This document shows, in pieces, positions 12,528 through 13,006 of a stretch of DNA of 13,006 bases; the first letter of the stretch is position 1; each line of letters begins with the position of its first letter. The stretch comes from Nitrospirota bacterium (GTDB taxonomy: Bacteria; Nitrospirota; Nitrospiria; Nitrospirales; UBA8639). The notes under the pieces are model-generated. The model saw only the letters and a list, made by a program, of their open reading frames with translations, made no database searches and had not been told where the DNA came from. The stretch is taken from contig CP070628.1 in assembly GCA_020355985.1 (NCBI GenBank), positions 963,240 through 976,245 of the forward strand, in the 5' to 3' direction. Made by a program: the position numbers and the translations under genes.

Positions 12528-13006
12528 ATGCCTATTGCAGGGTATAATTGCGAGATACATATCACGGGCACCTCGACTGCGATGACTGGAGAGGCTTGTA
12601 CGTCGGAGACGGCTACGGTCTTCCAAATCACAGACAGTGCCAAAGAGATTTTCGATCCTTTCACTACGTTTGTGGTGAATGATGGGGGTGTCCCGGTTGC
12701 TACTACAGACTATACGATCGACTATTTGTTTGGTCGTATCACCTTTGCAGTGGCGCCGGCAGGTGCTGTTACTGTCGACGGGGCATATCTGCCTCGTTTG
12801 GCAGTAGCGGATGCCAACGAGTTTTCTTTTACGTTGATGCGGGAGCAGTTGGACATGACGACCTTCTCGCTCACGGATGCACATCGTAAAAGATTTCTCG
12901 GGCTCCTTGATGCGGAAGGCACTCTTAACAACTTGAATTTGCTCAATACCTATGGTGGAGAGACGTTTCTCGACATCCTCAACGATTCAACCAGTGGTCC
13001 GGGCAG
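12528..13006 (+). CDS. Tail tube-like protein 2, cut by window edge
   Basis: The ATG follows GGAGGA (12517-12522) with a 5-nt spacer. The frame is open to the right edge, giving at least 159 residues. The N-terminal part adds beta strands absent from the previous gene (TATVFQITDSAKEIFDPF, DYTIDYLFGRITFAVAPAGA, VTVDGAYLPR). Then comes REQLDMTTF (105-113) with RKRFLGLLDAEGTL, parallel to the block in the preceding protein. The DYTIDYLFGRITF and VTVDGAYLP strands are familiar from phage tail-tube-type proteins. It is probably a paralog with an extra N-terminal domain. Confidence 0.65.
   Translation, partial: MPIAGYNCEIHITGTSTAMTGEACTSETATVFQITDSAKEIFDPFTTFVVNDGGVPVATTDYTIDYLFGRITFAVAPAGAVTVDGAYLPRLAVADANEFSFTLMREQLDMTTFSLTDAHRKRFLGLLDAEGTLNNLNLLNTYGGETFLDILNDSTSGPG

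Overview
The window is a piece of a tailed double-stranded DNA bacteriophage or prophage with a long-tailed (siphovirus-type) HK97 head. The order small terminase, large terminase, portal, S78-type protease, HK97-fold capsid, connector proteins, tail terminator, tail tube is diagnostic. Strong Shine-Dalgarno sites, sigma70-like promoters and several near-consensus sigma54 (-24/-12) elements suggest a bacterial host that has RpoN. The host cannot be named from the sequence, and no integrase, lysis gene or full replication module is visible.

Layout. Positions 1-89 hold the 5' end of a leftward early gene. Positions 90-1298 are a 1.2 kb non-coding control region between divergent genes. It contains two leftward and three rightward sigma54-type promoters, a perfect 17-bp palindrome abutting four tandem 22-bp repeats, a 37-bp pure A/T stretch, three consecutive hairpins, and dispersed CTACAC and TGTAGCTT motifs. 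Positions 1299-3666 carry six small rightward early genes. The first two end on a TGA that lies inside a TTGACA -35 box for the next gene, and all early starts on both strands have an ACACA-rich leader before the ribosome site. A 56-nt tRNA-like element without an anticodon arm sits before the third gene. The last early gene looks like a two-domain miniature of the beta sliding clamp. Most of the others cannot be named.

Positions 3667-3985 are a second control region with two more leftward sigma54-type sites, a T-rich block with a 19-T run, and a likely rightward promoter for the virion operon. From 3986 to the right edge, thirteen genes run rightward with tiny gaps or overlaps: TerS, TerL, portal, prohead protease, major capsid, probable capsid cement protein, a SAP/HeH-domain protein, adaptor, head closure, HK97 gp10-like neck protein, tail terminator, and two tandem related tail-tube-like proteins, the last cut by the window edge.

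The virion genes work as one assembly line. TerS and TerL pump DNA through the portal into a shell built from the capsid protein and matured by the protease. The connectors then seal the portal, and the terminator and tube proteins form the tail. The least ordinary parts are the control regions: the divergent sigma54-type promoter array, the stop-codon promoters, and the tRNA-like element.
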